Numbered from the stretch's first letter, positions 8,976 through 17,742 are shown. The stretch: DNA of 61,869 nt from an uncultured Alphaproteobacteria bacterium (GCA_937892955.1 CALBKH010000030.1:1-61869), one strand, 5' to 3'. Numbers and translations are program-made. Notes: a model not told the origin generated them from the sequence alone.

Positions 8976-9161
8976 ATGTCGAAGACCATCACGATCGAGC
9001 AGGTCGGTAGCCCGATCCGCCGGCCGGACGTCCAGGAGAAGACCCTGATCGGCCTCGGCCTCAACAAGCGTCATCGTCGCTCGACCCTGGAGGATACTCC
9101 GGCGGTGCGCGGCATGATCGCCAAGGTCGCCCATCTCGTTCGCGTCGTCGACGAGAACTGA
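8976..9161 (+). CDS. rpmD: 50S ribosomal protein L30
   Basis: 61 residues starting MSKTITIEQVGSPIRRP, with the L30 signature TLIGLGLNKRHRRSTLEDTP. The ATG at 8976 follows AGGGGCAGGACC. It lies between rpsE and rplO, as usual. Confidence 0.96.
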   Translation: MSKTITIEQVGSPIRRPDVQEKTLIGLGLNKRHRRSTLEDTPAVRGMIAKVAHLVRVVDEN

Positions 9162-9175
9162 GAAAGGACCGAGCG

Positions 9176-9658
9176 ATGAAGCTCAACGAGATCTCCGACA
9201 ACATCGGCGCCGCCAAGAAGGGCAAGCGCCTCGGTCGCGGCATCGGCTCCGGCCTCGGCAAGACGTCGGGCAAGGGTGTCAAGGGCCAGAAGGCGCGCTC
9301 CGGCGTCGCCGTCAAGGGCTTCGAAGGTGGTCAGATGCCGCTGCATCGCCGCCTGCCGAAGCGCGGCTTCAACAACATCTTCCGCCTCGACTACAACGAG
9401 GTTTCGGTGGCCCGCGTCCAGGCGGCGATCGACGCCGGCAAGCTCGACGCCAAGAGCGCGATCACCGCGGAGGCCCTCAAGGCCGCCGGCGTGATCCGCC
9501 GCGTCAAGGACGGTGTCCGTCTCATCGGTCCGGGCGAGCCCAAGGGCGCGCTGACCTTCGAGATCGCGGGCGGCTCCGCCCCGGCGATCGCGGCGGTCGA
9601 GAAGGCCGGCGGCAAGGTCGCCGTCGCCGAGAAGAAGAAGGCGGAAGCGGCCGAGTGA
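9176..9658 (+). CDS. rplO: 50S ribosomal protein L15
   Basis: 160 residues. The Gly/Lys-rich N-terminus has LGRGIGSGLGKTSGKGVKGQ and the RSGVAVKGFEGGQMPLHRRL block that wraps 23S rRNA. An Ala/Lys-rich tail ends KKKAEAAE. A 188-base gap containing small GC-rich dyads separates it from secY. Confidence 0.97.
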   Translation: MKLNEISDNIGAAKKGKRLGRGIGSGLGKTSGKGVKGQKARSGVAVKGFEGGQMPLHRRLPKRGFNNIFRLDYNEVSVARVQAAIDAGKLDAKSAITAEALKAAGVIRRVKDGVRLIGPGEPKGALTFEIAGGSAPAIAAVEKAGGKVAVAEKKKAEAAE

Positions 9659-9846
9659 TCGGCCGCCCCCGCGGATGTTCGCGTGCGATACCCTCGGGGG
9701 TGGCGCGCGACCACAGGATCGGATAACCGATACGGGGGCGATCGAGGGTCCTGAGGATCCGACGTCGCCCCGTCGTCGTCTGGGGGACCCTCTTCGCGGG
9801 GGCTTCGAGACGGCTCCTCGACAGCAGCACCGGAGACGAGTGGACC

Positions 9847-11178
9847 ATGGCTTCCGCTGCCGAACAGCTCGCAGCCAACCTCAACTGGGGTGCCTTCGGC
9901 AAGGCCGAGGAACTCAAGAAGCGCATCTGGTTCACGCTGGGTGCGCTTCTCGTGTATCGGCTCGGCACCTACCTGCCGCTGCCGGGCATCGACGCCGGCG
10001 CGCTCGCAAAGGCGTTCCAGAACGCCCAGACCGGCATCATCGGCCTGTTCAACATGTTCTCCGGCGGCGCGGTCGGCCGAATGGCCATCCTGGCGCTGGG
10101 GATCATGCCCTACATCTCCGCCTCGATCATCGTGCAGCTGATGACGACGGTCATTCCGTCGTGGGAAGCGCTGAAGAAGGAAGGCGAATCGGGCCGCAAG
10201 CAGCTCAACCAGTACACCCGTTACCTGACGGTGATCCTGGCGATCTTCCAGGCCTGGGGCATCGCCGTCGGCCTCGAGGGCGCCACCGGCGTCGTCGCCA
10301 CGCCGGGCATGTTCTTCCGTCTGACCGCGACCATCACGCTGGTCGGCGGCACGCTCTTCCTGATGTGGCTGGGTGAACAGATCACTTCGCGCGGCATCGG
10401 CAACGGTACGTCGCTGATCATCTTCGCCGGCATCGTCGCGGGCCTGCCGAGTGCCATCGCCGGCACCCTCGAACTCGGCCGTCAGGGCGCGATCTCGACG
10501 GTGGCGATCCTCGGCATCATCATCGTCGCGATCGTCGTCGTCGGCGTCGTGGTGTTCTTCGAGCGCGCCCAGCGCCGCCTGATCATCCAGTACCCGAAGC
10601 GCCAGGTCGGCAATCAGATCATGCAGGGGCAGTCCTCGCACCTGCCGCTGAAGCTGAACACCGCCGGCGTCATCCCGCCGATCTTCGCCTCGTCGCTGCT
10701 GCTGGTGCCGGCGACCATCGCCAACTTCCAGTCGGGACAGACCTCGGGCTGGTTGACCACGGTGACGGCGTTGCTCGGCCACGGTCAGCCGCTCTACATG
10801 GTCATGTACGCGGCGCTGATCATCTTCTTCTGCTTCTTCTACACGGCGATCGTCTTCAATCCGACCGACACCGCCGACAATCTGAAGAAGCACGGCGGCT
10901 TCATCCCCGGCATCCGCCCGGGCGAGCGCACCGCCGAGTACATCGACTATGTGCTCACCCGCATCACCGTGCTCGGTGCGATCTACATCGTGCTCGTGTG
11001 TCTATTACCCGAATTCCTCATTTCCTGGACGGGTGTCCCGTTCTATTTCGGCGGCACGTCGCTGTTGATCGTGGTCTCGGTGACCATGGACACGGTGTCG
11101 CAGATTCAGGGACACCTGCTCGCTCATCAGTACGAAGGACTGATCAAGCGGGCGAAGCTCAGGGGAGGACGTCGATGA
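9847..11178 (+). CDS. secY: Protein translocase subunit SecY
   Basis: 443 residues, a ten-helix inner-membrane channel protein. It has the SecY plug and TM2 region (GIMPYISASIIVQL), the cytoplasmic loop with KKEGESGRKQLNQYTRYLT, and the C5 region LAHQYEGLIKRAKLRGGRR at the end. With SecE and SecG it forms the channel for signal-peptide-bearing proteins, which here include several sulfur-island products. The stop overlaps adk by four bases (ATGA). Confidence 0.98.
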   Translation: MASAAEQLAANLNWGAFGKAEELKKRIWFTLGALLVYRLGTYLPLPGIDAGALAKAFQNAQTGIIGLFNMFSGGAVGRMAILALGIMPYISASIIVQLMTTVIPSWEALKKEGESGRKQLNQYTRYLTVILAIFQAWGIAVGLEGATGVVATPGMFFRLTATITLVGGTLFLMWLGEQITSRGIGNGTSLIIFAGIVAGLPSAIAGTLELGRQGAISTVAILGIIIVAIVVVGVVVFFERAQRRLIIQYPKRQVGNQIMQGQSSHLPLKLNTAGVIPPIFASSLLLVPATIANFQSGQTSGWLTTVTALLGHGQPLYMVMYAALIIFFCFFYTAIVFNPTDTADNLKKHGGFIPGIRPGERTAEYIDYVLTRITVLGAIYIVLVCLLPEFLISWTGVPFYFGGTSLLIVVSVTMDTVSQIQGHLLAHQYEGLIKRAKLRGGRR

Positions 11179-11756
11179 GGCTCATTCTGCTCGGACCGCC
11201 GGGCGCCGGTAAGGGAACGCAGGCCGCCCGGCTGGTCGAGAAGCACGGCTTGGTGCAGTTGTCGACGGGCGACATGCTGCGCGCCGCCGTCAAGGCCGGC
11301 ACGCCGGTCGGTCTCGCGGCCAAGGCGGTGATGGAAGCCGGAGGTCTCGTCTCCGACGACATCGTCATCGGCGTCGTCTCCGATCGCATCGACGAGAAGG
11401 ACTGCGCCAACGGCTTCATCCTCGACGGCTTCCCGCGCACCGTGCCGCAGGCCGAGGCGCTGACCAGGATGCTCGCCTCGAAGGGCATGAAGCTCGACGC
11501 CGTCGTCGAATTGGTGGTCGATACGGACGCGCTCGTCGCCCGCATGGAGAACCGCGTCAAGGAAACCCTCGCTGCCGGCGGCATCCCGCGTGCCGACGAC
11601 AATCCCGAGAGCTTCCGCAAGCGGCTCGGCGAGTACCAGGAGAAGACCGCGCCGCTGTCGAGCTACTACGCCTCGACCGGCGAGCTGAAGACCGTCGACG
11701 GCATGGCGTCGATCGACGAGGTCACCGCCGCCATCGGTGCCGTTCTCGGCGCCTGA
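11175..11756 (+). CDS. adk: Adenylate kinase, short-lid form
   Basis: 193 residues. The P-loop GPPGAGKGTQ lies at 7-16, the AMP-binding STGDMLRAAV near 30, and GFPRTVPQAEAL in the core. The LID is the short, zinc-free type common in alphaproteobacteria. It converts ATP plus AMP to two ADP. An upstream in-frame extension lies inside secY and is rejected. Confidence 0.97.
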   Translation: MRLILLGPPGAGKGTQAARLVEKHGLVQLSTGDMLRAAVKAGTPVGLAAKAVMEAGGLVSDDIVIGVVSDRIDEKDCANGFILDGFPRTVPQAEALTRMLASKGMKLDAVVELVVDTDALVARMENRVKETLAAGGIPRADDNPESFRKRLGEYQEKTAPLSSYYASTGELKTVDGMASIDEVTAAIGAVLGA

Positions 11757-11770
11757 AGCGGAGCGAATTT

Positions 11771-11800
11771 CCTCGGCGCGGCGATACGCGCCGAGGCTTT
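11771..11800 (+). terminator. Probable terminator after adk
   Basis: A ten-base-pair perfect stem, CCTCGGCGCG (11771-11780) with CGCGCCGAGG (11787-11796), loop GCGATA, followed by CTTT. It lies 15 bases after the adk stop. The T tract is short, so termination may be partial. Confidence 0.6.
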
Positions 11801-11823
11801 CCGAGACCCGCGCCGCGCGCGCC

Positions 11824-11863
11824 GGATTCCAGGACCGAGTGGTTGCACCCGGTCCTGGAATCC
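11824..11863 (+). promoter_or_regulatory. Strong hairpin upstream of rpsM
   Basis: A 14-bp perfect dyad, GGATTCCAGGACCG (11824-11837) and CGGTCCTGGAATCC (11850-11863), with a 12-base loop. No T tract follows (CGTTATCAC), so it is not a classical terminator. It lies about 155 bases upstream of rpsM in the untranslated leader and could be an attenuator, a protein-binding site or an RNA-processing site. Function is inferred only from position and symmetry. Confidence 0.55.
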
Positions 11864-12017
11864 GTTATCACACCGGCCACATCGCTGAATCCGCGATCGG
11901 CGCCGGAAACGTGGAGTGTCCGGCTGCCGATCTGTTCGCGTCCGAACGGGTTCGGTGACGGCAAATGACCCGAGCGCATCGGATGGTGCTCTCGCGGACG
12001 TAATCTGGAGAGAGACC

Positions 12018-12386
12018 GTGGCCCGCATCGCAGGCGTGAACATTCCGACCAACAAGCGCGTCGTCATCGCGCTCCAGTACATCCATGGCATCGGCCCCAA
12101 GAAGGCCGACGAGATCATGGAGAAGGTCAACATCGCGTACGACCGTCGCGTCCAGGACCTCAGCGACGCCGAGGTGCTGCAGATCCGCGAAGTCATCGAC
12201 CGCGACTACATGGTCGAAGGCGACCTGCGTCGTGACGTGGCGATGAACATCAAGCGCCTGATGGACCTCGGCTGCTACCGCGGCCTGCGCCATCGTCGCG
12301 GCCTTCCGGTCCGCGGTCAGCGCACCCACACCAATGCCCGCACCCGCAAGGGTCCGGCCAAGCCGATCGCCGGCAAGAAGAAGTGA
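12018..12386 (+). CDS. rpsM: 30S ribosomal protein S13
   Basis: 122 residues, starting with GTG and then ARIAGVNIPTNKRVVIALQ. It has the helix-hairpin-helix YIHGIGPKKADEIM and the C-terminal RGLRHRRGLPVRGQRTHTNA. S13 contacts P-site tRNA and inter-subunit bridges. GTG at 12018 is chosen because the family begins (M)ARIAGV and GGAGAGAG precedes it; the upstream in-frame ATG at 11916 is rejected. Confidence 0.96.
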   Translation: MARIAGVNIPTNKRVVIALQYIHGIGPKKADEIMEKVNIAYDRRVQDLSDAEVLQIREVIDRDYMVEGDLRRDVAMNIKRLMDLGCYRGLRHRRGLPVRGQRTHTNARTRKGPAKPIAGKKK

Positions 12387-12503
12387 TTTCGTCGGTCGAC
12401 GGCGACCGACGGAAGCAGATTCGAGGGGCGCCGCCGAGAGGCGATCGTCCCGGTGGAGCCGCCGGCATTACGGCGGTGTAGAGATCGAAGGTAAGGACAG
12501 TCC

Positions 12504-12893
12504 ATGGCCAAGGAAGCCACCCGCGTTCGCCGTCGTGAACGCAAGAACATCACGTCGGGCGTCGCTCACGTGAACTCCACGTTCAACAACACCATGATCA
12601 CCATCACCGACGCGCAGGGCAACACGATCTCCTGGTCGTCGGCCGGTGCTCTCGGCTTCAAGGGCTCGCGCAAGTCGACCCCCTACGCCGCCCAGGTCGC
12701 CGCCGAAGACGCCGCCCGCAAGGCCGCCGAGCACGGCATGCGCACCATCGAGGTGGAAGTCCGTGGCCCCGGTTCGGGCCGTGAATCCGCGCTGCGCGCT
12801 CTCCAGGCGGCCGGCTTCATGGTGACTTCGATCCGCGACGTCACCCCGATCCCGCACAACGGTTGCCGTCCGCGCAAGCGTCGTCGCGTCTGA
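12504..12893 (+). CDS. rpsK: 30S ribosomal protein S11
   Basis: 129 residues with GVAHVNSTFNNTMITITDAQ, the S11 signature, and GPGSGRESALRALQAAGF. The C-terminus GCRPRKRRRV is the canonical basic tail. It lies in the 30S platform near the E site. Confidence 0.97.
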   Translation: MAKEATRVRRRERKNITSGVAHVNSTFNNTMITITDAQGNTISWSSAGALGFKGSRKSTPYAAQVAAEDAARKAAEHGMRTIEVEVRGPGSGRESALRALQAAGFMVTSIRDVTPIPHNGCRPRKRRRV

Positions 12894-12905
12894 TGTTGCT
12901 CTTCT

Positions 12906-12938
12906 CCGAGACGCGCGGTAGCCGCGCGTCTCGGGTTT
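12906..12938 (+). terminator. Hairpin between rpsK and rpoA
   Basis: A 13-bp perfect stem, CCGAGACGCGCGG (12906-12918) with CCGCGCGTCTCGG (12922-12934), three-base loop TAG, followed by GTTTCG. It resembles an intrinsic terminator with a weak T tract. Partial termination would tune rpoA relative to the ribosomal proteins. Confidence 0.5.
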
Positions 12939-13056
12939 CGAGCGGCGGGTCGTCTCCCCGCCGCATCGTCGTTTTCAGATCACGAACCAGGGCCGGAAGG
13001 CGGGCAGGGTGGAAGACGCCACCGATATCCCGCCGCGAGCCCTTCGAGGTGCGAAC

Positions 13057-14079
13057 GTGACCATCCACAAGAACTGGCAAGAGCTGATCCGCCCGAACAA
13101 GCTCGAGGTGAAGCCCGGCGACGACGCCAAGCGTCTCGCCACCGTGGTCGCCGAGCCGCTGGAGCGGGGCTTCGGCCTCACCCTCGGCAACGCGCTGCGC
13201 CGCGTGCTTCTGTCCTCGCTCCAGGGCGCGGCCGTGACCGCCGTCCAGATCGACGGCGTCCTGCACGAGTTCTCCTCGATCCCCGGCGTGCGTGAGGACG
13301 TGACCGACATCGTCCTCAACATCAAGGAGATCTCGGTCAAGATGCAGGGCGAGGGTCCCAAGCGCATGGTCGTGCGCAAGCAGGGCCCGGGCGTCGTCAC
13401 CGCCGGCGACATCCAGACCGTCGGCGACATCGAGATCCTCAATCCGGAGCTGGTCATCTGCACCCTCGACGAGGGCGCCGAGATCCGCATGGAGCTGACC
13501 GTCGCCACCGGCAAGGGCTACGTCCCGGCCGACCGCAACCGTCCCGAGGACGCTCCGATCGGCATGATCCCGGTCGACAGCCTCTATTCGCCGGTCAAGA
13601 AGGTCTCCTACAAGGTCGAGAACACCCGTGAGGGCCAGGTTCTCGACTACGACAAGCTGACGCTGTCGGTCGAGACCGACGGTTCCGTCTCGCCGGACGA
13701 CGCGGTCGCCTACGCCGCCCGCATCCTGCAGGACCAGCTGGCGATCTTCGTGAACTTCGAAGAGCCGCGGAAGGCCGAGGTCGAGGAGAAGATCCCGGAG
13801 CTCGCCTTCAACCCGGCGCTGCTCAAGAAGGTCGACGAGCTCGAACTGTCGGTGCGTTCGGCGAACTGCCTGAAGAACGACAACATCGTCTACATCGGCG
13901 ACCTCATCCAGAAGACCGAAGCCGAGATGCTCCGCACCCCGAACTTCGGCCGCAAGTCGCTCAACGAGATCAAGGAAGTTCTCGCCCAGATGGGTCTCCA
14001 TCTCGGCATGGAGGTCACCAACTGGCCGCCGGAGAACATCGAAGAGCTCGCCAAGCGCTACGAAGATCACCAGCTCTGA
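13057..14079 (+). CDS. rpoA: RNA polymerase alpha subunit
   Basis: 340 residues if translation starts at the GTG at 13057 (V-TIHKNWQELIRPNKLEV), which matches rhizobial alpha subunits beginning M(T)IQKNWQELI. A GAGG lies seven bases upstream. An in-frame GTG at 13009 would add 16 unconserved residues and is less likely. The N-terminal assembly domain has EPLERGFGLTLGNALRRVLL; the C-terminal domain contains ELELSVRSANCLKNDNIVYIG for UP-element and activator contacts. Confidence 0.97.
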   Translation: MTIHKNWQELIRPNKLEVKPGDDAKRLATVVAEPLERGFGLTLGNALRRVLLSSLQGAAVTAVQIDGVLHEFSSIPGVREDVTDIVLNIKEISVKMQGEGPKRMVVRKQGPGVVTAGDIQTVGDIEILNPELVICTLDEGAEIRMELTVATGKGYVPADRNRPEDAPIGMIPVDSLYSPVKKVSYKVENTREGQVLDYDKLTLSVETDGSVSPDDAVAYAARILQDQLAIFVNFEEPRKAEVEEKIPELAFNPALLKKVDELELSVRSANCLKNDNIVYIGDLIQKTEAEMLRTPNFGRKSLNEIKEVLAQMGLHLGMEVTNWPPENIEELAKRYEDHQL

Positions 14080-14361
14080 GTTTTTCCCGAAAGGGGACTT
14101 CTCGAGCGGTTCTCGAGGCTGTAAGACGCCTCTCGAAATTCGGATCGGGGTTCGCCCCGGTCCCACACTCCTCGAACGGCCCGGTGTTGTCGGAGGGGAG
14201 GGTTACAGAGACTTCCAAGCCCGGACGCACAATACCCGGGGTGCCACGGTGACGAACCGGGGCTCCCGTCGCGTACGGGAGAACCGACCACCGCAGCGCC
14301 GATCGCGAGATCGCCGCACGAGGGCAGGGGAGACCCGGCCCGCAGCACCCGGAGAAGACCG

Positions 14362-14778
14362 ATGCGTCACGGCAACGCTGGCCGCAAGTTCAACCGCACC
14401 TGGGAACATCGCAAGGCGATGTTCGCCAACATGGCGGCCTCCCTCATCACCCACGAGCAGATCGTCACCACCCTGCCGAAGGCGAAGGACCTGCGTCCGA
14501 TCGTCGAGAAGCTGGTGACGCTGGCCAAGCGCGGCGACCTCAACTCCCGCCGCAACGCCGTCGCCCAGATCCGCGACGAGAAGGCCGTCAAGAAGCTCTT
14601 CGACGTCATCGGCCCGCGCTACAAGGACCGCAACGGCGGCTACACCCGCGTCCTCAAGGCCGGCTTCCGTCACGGTGACAACGCCGCCGTCGGCGTCATC
14701 GAGTTCGTCGATCGCGACGTCGCCGCCAAGGGCGCCGAGGACCGCGCCCGCCGCGAGGCCGAAGAAGCGGCCGAGTGA
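14362..14778 (+). CDS. rplQ: 50S ribosomal protein L17
   Basis: 138 residues starting MRHGNAGRKFNRTWEHRKAM, the invariant L17 opening, with the C-terminal GDNAAVGVIEFVDRDVAAKG. It is the last gene of the alpha operon and is followed by a terminator. The 282-base gap from rpoA holds no recognisable gene. Confidence 0.97.
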   Translation: MRHGNAGRKFNRTWEHRKAMFANMAASLITHEQIVTTLPKAKDLRPIVEKLVTLAKRGDLNSRRNAVAQIRDEKAVKKLFDVIGPRYKDRNGGYTRVLKAGFRHGDNAAVGVIEFVDRDVAAKGAEDRARREAEEAAE

Positions 14779-14802
14779 TCGGCTCGCCTCGGTGAGAATT
14801 CG

Positions 14803-14828
14803 AAGGGCGCCCGCGAGGGCGCCCTTTT
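14803..14828 (+). terminator. Intrinsic terminator of the ribosomal supercluster
   Basis: Perfect stem GGGCGCCC (14805-14812) and GGGCGCCC (14817-14824), loop GCGA, extended by an AA/TT closing pair and followed by TTTTCG. It lies 26 bases after rplQ and before the convergent HxlR gene. Confidence 0.85.
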
Positions 14829-14903
14829 CGCATTCGGGGCCGATGCACCTGTTTCGGGGCGGTGCTCCGTCTCGAACCATCGCTCACGGACATCGCACCT
14901 CGA

Positions 14904-15320
14904 TCACCGCCGTTCTCGCGCATCGAACGCCGCCCGTGCCGCGTCGATCCGTTCGCGGTTCTCCGCCGCCCAGGTCCACACCCCGCAGAAGGCCGCGCCG
15001 AGCGAGTGACCGAGGTCGGTCAGCGCGTAGTCGACGTGCGGCGGCACCACGGGATGGACGGTGCGGGAGACGAGCCCCAGCCGCTCCATGTCGCGCAGGG
15101 TCTTGGTCAGCATCTTCTGGCTGATGTCGCCGACCGCCTTGCCGATCCGGCCGAAGCGCATGACGCCGCCCTCGGTCAGCGCCTCGAGGATCAAGAGCGT
15201 CCACTTGTCCGCCACCTGACCGATGATCGCCGTCACCAGCGCCTCGACCGCGGGGTCCTCGGGCGAGGGGCTGTTGCACGCCGGGGCGAAGAGCGAGTCG
15301 GCCTGCGACTTGTCCGTCAT
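14904..15320 (-). CDS. HxlR-family winged-helix regulator
   Basis: 138 residues with the HxlR domain: IIGQVADKWTLLILEALTEG, then MRFGRIGKAVGDISQKMLTK (recognition helix) and TLRDMERLGLVSRTVHPVVP (wing). The family comprises small dimeric regulators, often of quinone, aldehyde or electrophile stress, acting on a divergent oxidoreductase gene. Start chosen at 15320 (MTDKSQADS) because AAAGAGAG precedes it. Cys28 or so, just before the domain (APACNSPSPED), may be a sensing thiol. It is divergent from the short-chain dehydrogenase with a shared operator. Confidence 0.88.
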   Translation of the reverse strand: MTDKSQADSLFAPACNSPSPEDPAVEALVTAIIGQVADKWTLLILEALTEGGVMRFGRIGKAVGDISQKMLTKTLRDMERLGLVSRTVHPVVPPHVDYALTDLGHSLGAAFCGVWTWAAENRERIDAARAAFDARERR

Positions 15321-15335
15321 TCGACACTCTCTTTC

Positions 15336-15370
15336 TGGTAAGTATAGATATTTCGAGTGCCTTCTTACCA
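15336..15370. promoter_or_regulatory. Candidate HxlR operator
   Basis: An inverted repeat, TGGTAAG (15336-15342) and CTTACCA (15364-15370), is separated by 21 AT-richer bases in the 104-base divergent region. The half-sites are centred 28 bp apart, which suits a dimer or two dimers on one DNA face. Position between regulator and target fits autoregulation plus control of the dehydrogenase; binding is inferred. Confidence 0.65.
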
Positions 15371-15424
15371 ATAGAGAGCATGGATCCTATTCTTGCCTCA
15401 CGCAACCGAAGAAAGGGGCCACCC

Positions 15425-16180
15425 ATGAAGTTCGAAGACCGCACCCTCCTCGTCACCGGCGGCGCCAGCGGCATCGGCCGCGGCCTCGCCGAAGCGCTCC
15501 ACGCCCGCGGCGCCCGGGTGATCATCGCCGGCCGTCGCGCCGATCTGCTCGCCGAAGTCACGGCGGTGAACCCCGGCATGGCGTCGATGGTCCTCGACGT
15601 GACCAGCGCCGAGGCGATCGCCGATTTCGCCGCCCGCCTGGTCGCCGCCCACCCGGATCTCGACGGGGTGGTCAACAACGCCGGCATCATGCGCAGGGAG
15701 GACGTCACCACGCCCGCTCATCTCGCCGACGCCGAGGCGACCGTCGTCACCAACCTGCTCGGCCCGATCCGGCTGACGGCGCACCTGTTGCCGCATCTGA
15801 CGAGCCGACCGCGGGCGACCGTGATCAACGTCACCTCCGGCCTCGCCTTCGTGCCGCTGGCGGCGACGCCGACCTATTCGGCGACCAAGGCGGCGCTGCA
15901 CTCCTACTCCGAGTCGCTGCGCCATCAGTTGGCGGGCACCTCGGTCGAGGTGGTCGAACTGGCGCCGCCCTATGTCCAGACGACGCTGCTCGGCGACTTC
16001 CAGGCGTCCGATCCGAATGCCATGCCGCTCGCCGATTTCATCACCGAGGTCATGGGCATCCTCTCGGCCGAGCCGACCCCGCCGGAAGTGATCGTCGAGC
16101 GCTGCCGGACGCTGCGCCACGCCGCCGAGCGCGGCGCCTACGCTGCGGTCTTCGCCGGCGTCAACGGCCAGCACCTCTGA
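15425..16180 (+). CDS. Short-chain dehydrogenase/reductase (DltE-like)
   Basis: 251 residues with a Rossmann N-terminus. The nucleotide-binding TGGASGIGRGLAE lies at 11-23, NNAG near 84, and the catalytic Ser with YSATKAALHSYSE (YxxxK) near 158-162. The ATG at 15425 follows AGAAAGGGG. The family reduces or oxidises alcohols, ketones or sugars with NAD(P)H; the substrate is unknown. It is divergent from the HxlR regulator, which probably controls it. Ends before a strong terminator. Confidence 0.85.
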   Translation: MKFEDRTLLVTGGASGIGRGLAEALHARGARVIIAGRRADLLAEVTAVNPGMASMVLDVTSAEAIADFAARLVAAHPDLDGVVNNAGIMRREDVTTPAHLADAEATVVTNLLGPIRLTAHLLPHLTSRPRATVINVTSGLAFVPLAATPTYSATKAALHSYSESLRHQLAGTSVEVVELAPPYVQTTLLGDFQASDPNAMPLADFITEVMGILSAEPTPPEVIVERCRTLRHAAERGAYAAVFAGVNGQHL

Positions 16181-16205
16181 GCGACGGCTCGCGACGAGAT
16201 GAAGC

Positions 16206-16230
16206 AAGAGGGCGGCTCGGCCGCCCTCTT
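16206..16230 (+). terminator. Terminator after the dehydrogenase
   Basis: An 11-bp perfect stem, AAGAGGGCGGC with GCCGCCCTCTT, loop TCG. It ends in CTTCCGCGTTTTC, so the T tract is weak but the stem is strong. Confidence 0.75.
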
Positions 16231-16341
16231 CCGCGTTTTCGCCACGAGGGGAGGGCAAGGAGAAGTCCCCACACGAGCGCCGCGACTGGCGCGCGCCCGC
16301 CCGACGTCCTACATCTCGACGACCATTCGGAGAATCGTTCG

Positions 16342-17742
16342 ATGAAGGCGAAGACCCTCGTTTCCCTCGCGTTCGCGGCGCTGTTCGTCGCGCCGATCGC
16401 CGCGATCGCCCAGACCACCGTGGTGCCCGAGAACCGTGCCCAGATCGCGTTGTCCTTCGCGCCGATCGTCCGCAAGGTCGCCCCGGCGGTCGTCAACGTC
16501 TACGCCACCCGCAAGGTGCAGCAACAGGCGATGTCGCCGCTCTTCGACGATCCGCTGTTCCGCCAGTTCTTCGGCGGCGGCGGCATGCCGCGGTCGCGGA
16601 TGGAATCGTCGCTCGGCTCCGGCACCATCGTCGACCGCTCCGGCCTGATCGTCACCAACCACCACGTCATCAAGGACGCCACCGACGTGAAGGTGGCGCT
16701 CGCCGACAAGCGCGAGTTCGAGGCCGACATCGTCCTCAAGGACGAGCGCACCGACCTCGCGGTGATCAAGATCCGCGACAAGGGCGACTATCCCTTCGCC
16801 GAGATCGGCGACAGCGAGGGCCTCCAGGTCGGCGATCTGGTGCTCGCCATCGGCAATCCCTTCGGCGTCGGCCAAACGGTGACCCAGGGCATCGTCTCGG
16901 CGCTCGCCCGCACCCAGGTCGGCGTCGCCGACTATCGCTTCTTCATCCAGACCGACGCGGCGATCAATCCCGGCAACTCCGGCGGCGCGCTGGTCGATCT
17001 CCAGGGCCGCCTCGTCGGCGTGCCCTCGGCGATCTATTCGAAGTCCGGCGGCTCGATCGGCATCGGTTTCGCCATTCCCGCGACCACCGTCCGCTTCGTC
17101 GTCGATCAGGCCAAGACCGGCAACAAGGTGCGCCGCCCCTGGCTCGGCGCCACCCTCGAGAACGTCACCGCCGACGTCGCCGAGAGCCTCGGCCTGCCAC
17201 GGCCGCAGGGCGTGCTGGTTGCCGGCGTCGTCGCCGGCGGGCCGGCGGCGCAGGCCGGCCTCAAGGTCGGCGATCTCCTGCTCACCATCGATGGTCACGA
17301 GGTCGACGATCCCGACAGCTTCGGTTTCCGCTTCGGCAACCGTCCGCTCGGTGGCGCGGTGAAGGTCGAGGTGCGGCGCGGCAAGACGCAGGGCGTCGTC
17401 GACATCGCCTCGCTCGCCGCGCCGGAAACCGTGCCGCGCGACCAACGCGTCATCGAGGGCTCGTCGCCCTTCGCCGGGTCGACGGTGGTCAACCTGTCTC
17501 CGGCGGTCTCCGAAGAACTGCGTCTGCCCTTCGACTTGCGGGGCGTCGCGGTCGCCGATGTCGTCGCCGGCTCGCCGGCCTCGCGCGTCGGCTTCCAGAA
17601 GGGCGACCTGATCCTCGAGATCAACGGCGTGAGGATCGGCGACACGCGCACCCTGTTGCAGGCGGCGCAGGCCGACACCTACCTCTGGCGTCTGGTCATC
17701 CAACGCGACGGCCAGCAGGTGAGATTGGCGTTCAGAGGGTGA
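16342..17742 (+). CDS. degQ: Periplasmic Do/DegP-type serine protease
   Basis: 466 residues. A Sec signal peptide (residues 1-23, ending AIAQ) leads to an S1C trypsin-like domain with the triad His108 (TNHHVIKD), Asp138 (DERTDLAVIK) and Ser213 (NPGNSGGALVD). Two PDZ domains follow, at about 265-350 and 370-465. It degrades or refolds misfolded periplasmic proteins. The Q-linker region is short, which favours DegQ/HhoA-like naming, but DegP cannot be excluded. ATG at 16342; no neighbour forms an obvious operon with it. Confidence 0.93.
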   Translation: MKAKTLVSLAFAALFVAPIAAIAQTTVVPENRAQIALSFAPIVRKVAPAVVNVYATRKVQQQAMSPLFDDPLFRQFFGGGGMPRSRMESSLGSGTIVDRSGLIVTNHHVIKDATDVKVALADKREFEADIVLKDERTDLAVIKIRDKGDYPFAEIGDSEGLQVGDLVLAIGNPFGVGQTVTQGIVSALARTQVGVADYRFFIQTDAAINPGNSGGALVDLQGRLVGVPSAIYSKSGGSIGIGFAIPATTVRFVVDQAKTGNKVRRPWLGATLENVTADVAESLGLPRPQGVLVAGVVAGGPAAQAGLKVGDLLLTIDGHEVDDPDSFGFRFGNRPLGGAVKVEVRRGKTQGVVDIASLAAPETVPRDQRVIEGSSPFAGSTVVNLSPAVSEELRLPFDLRGVAVADVVAGSPASRVGFQKGDLILEINGVRIGDTRTLLQAAQADTYLWRLVIQRDGQQVRLAFRG

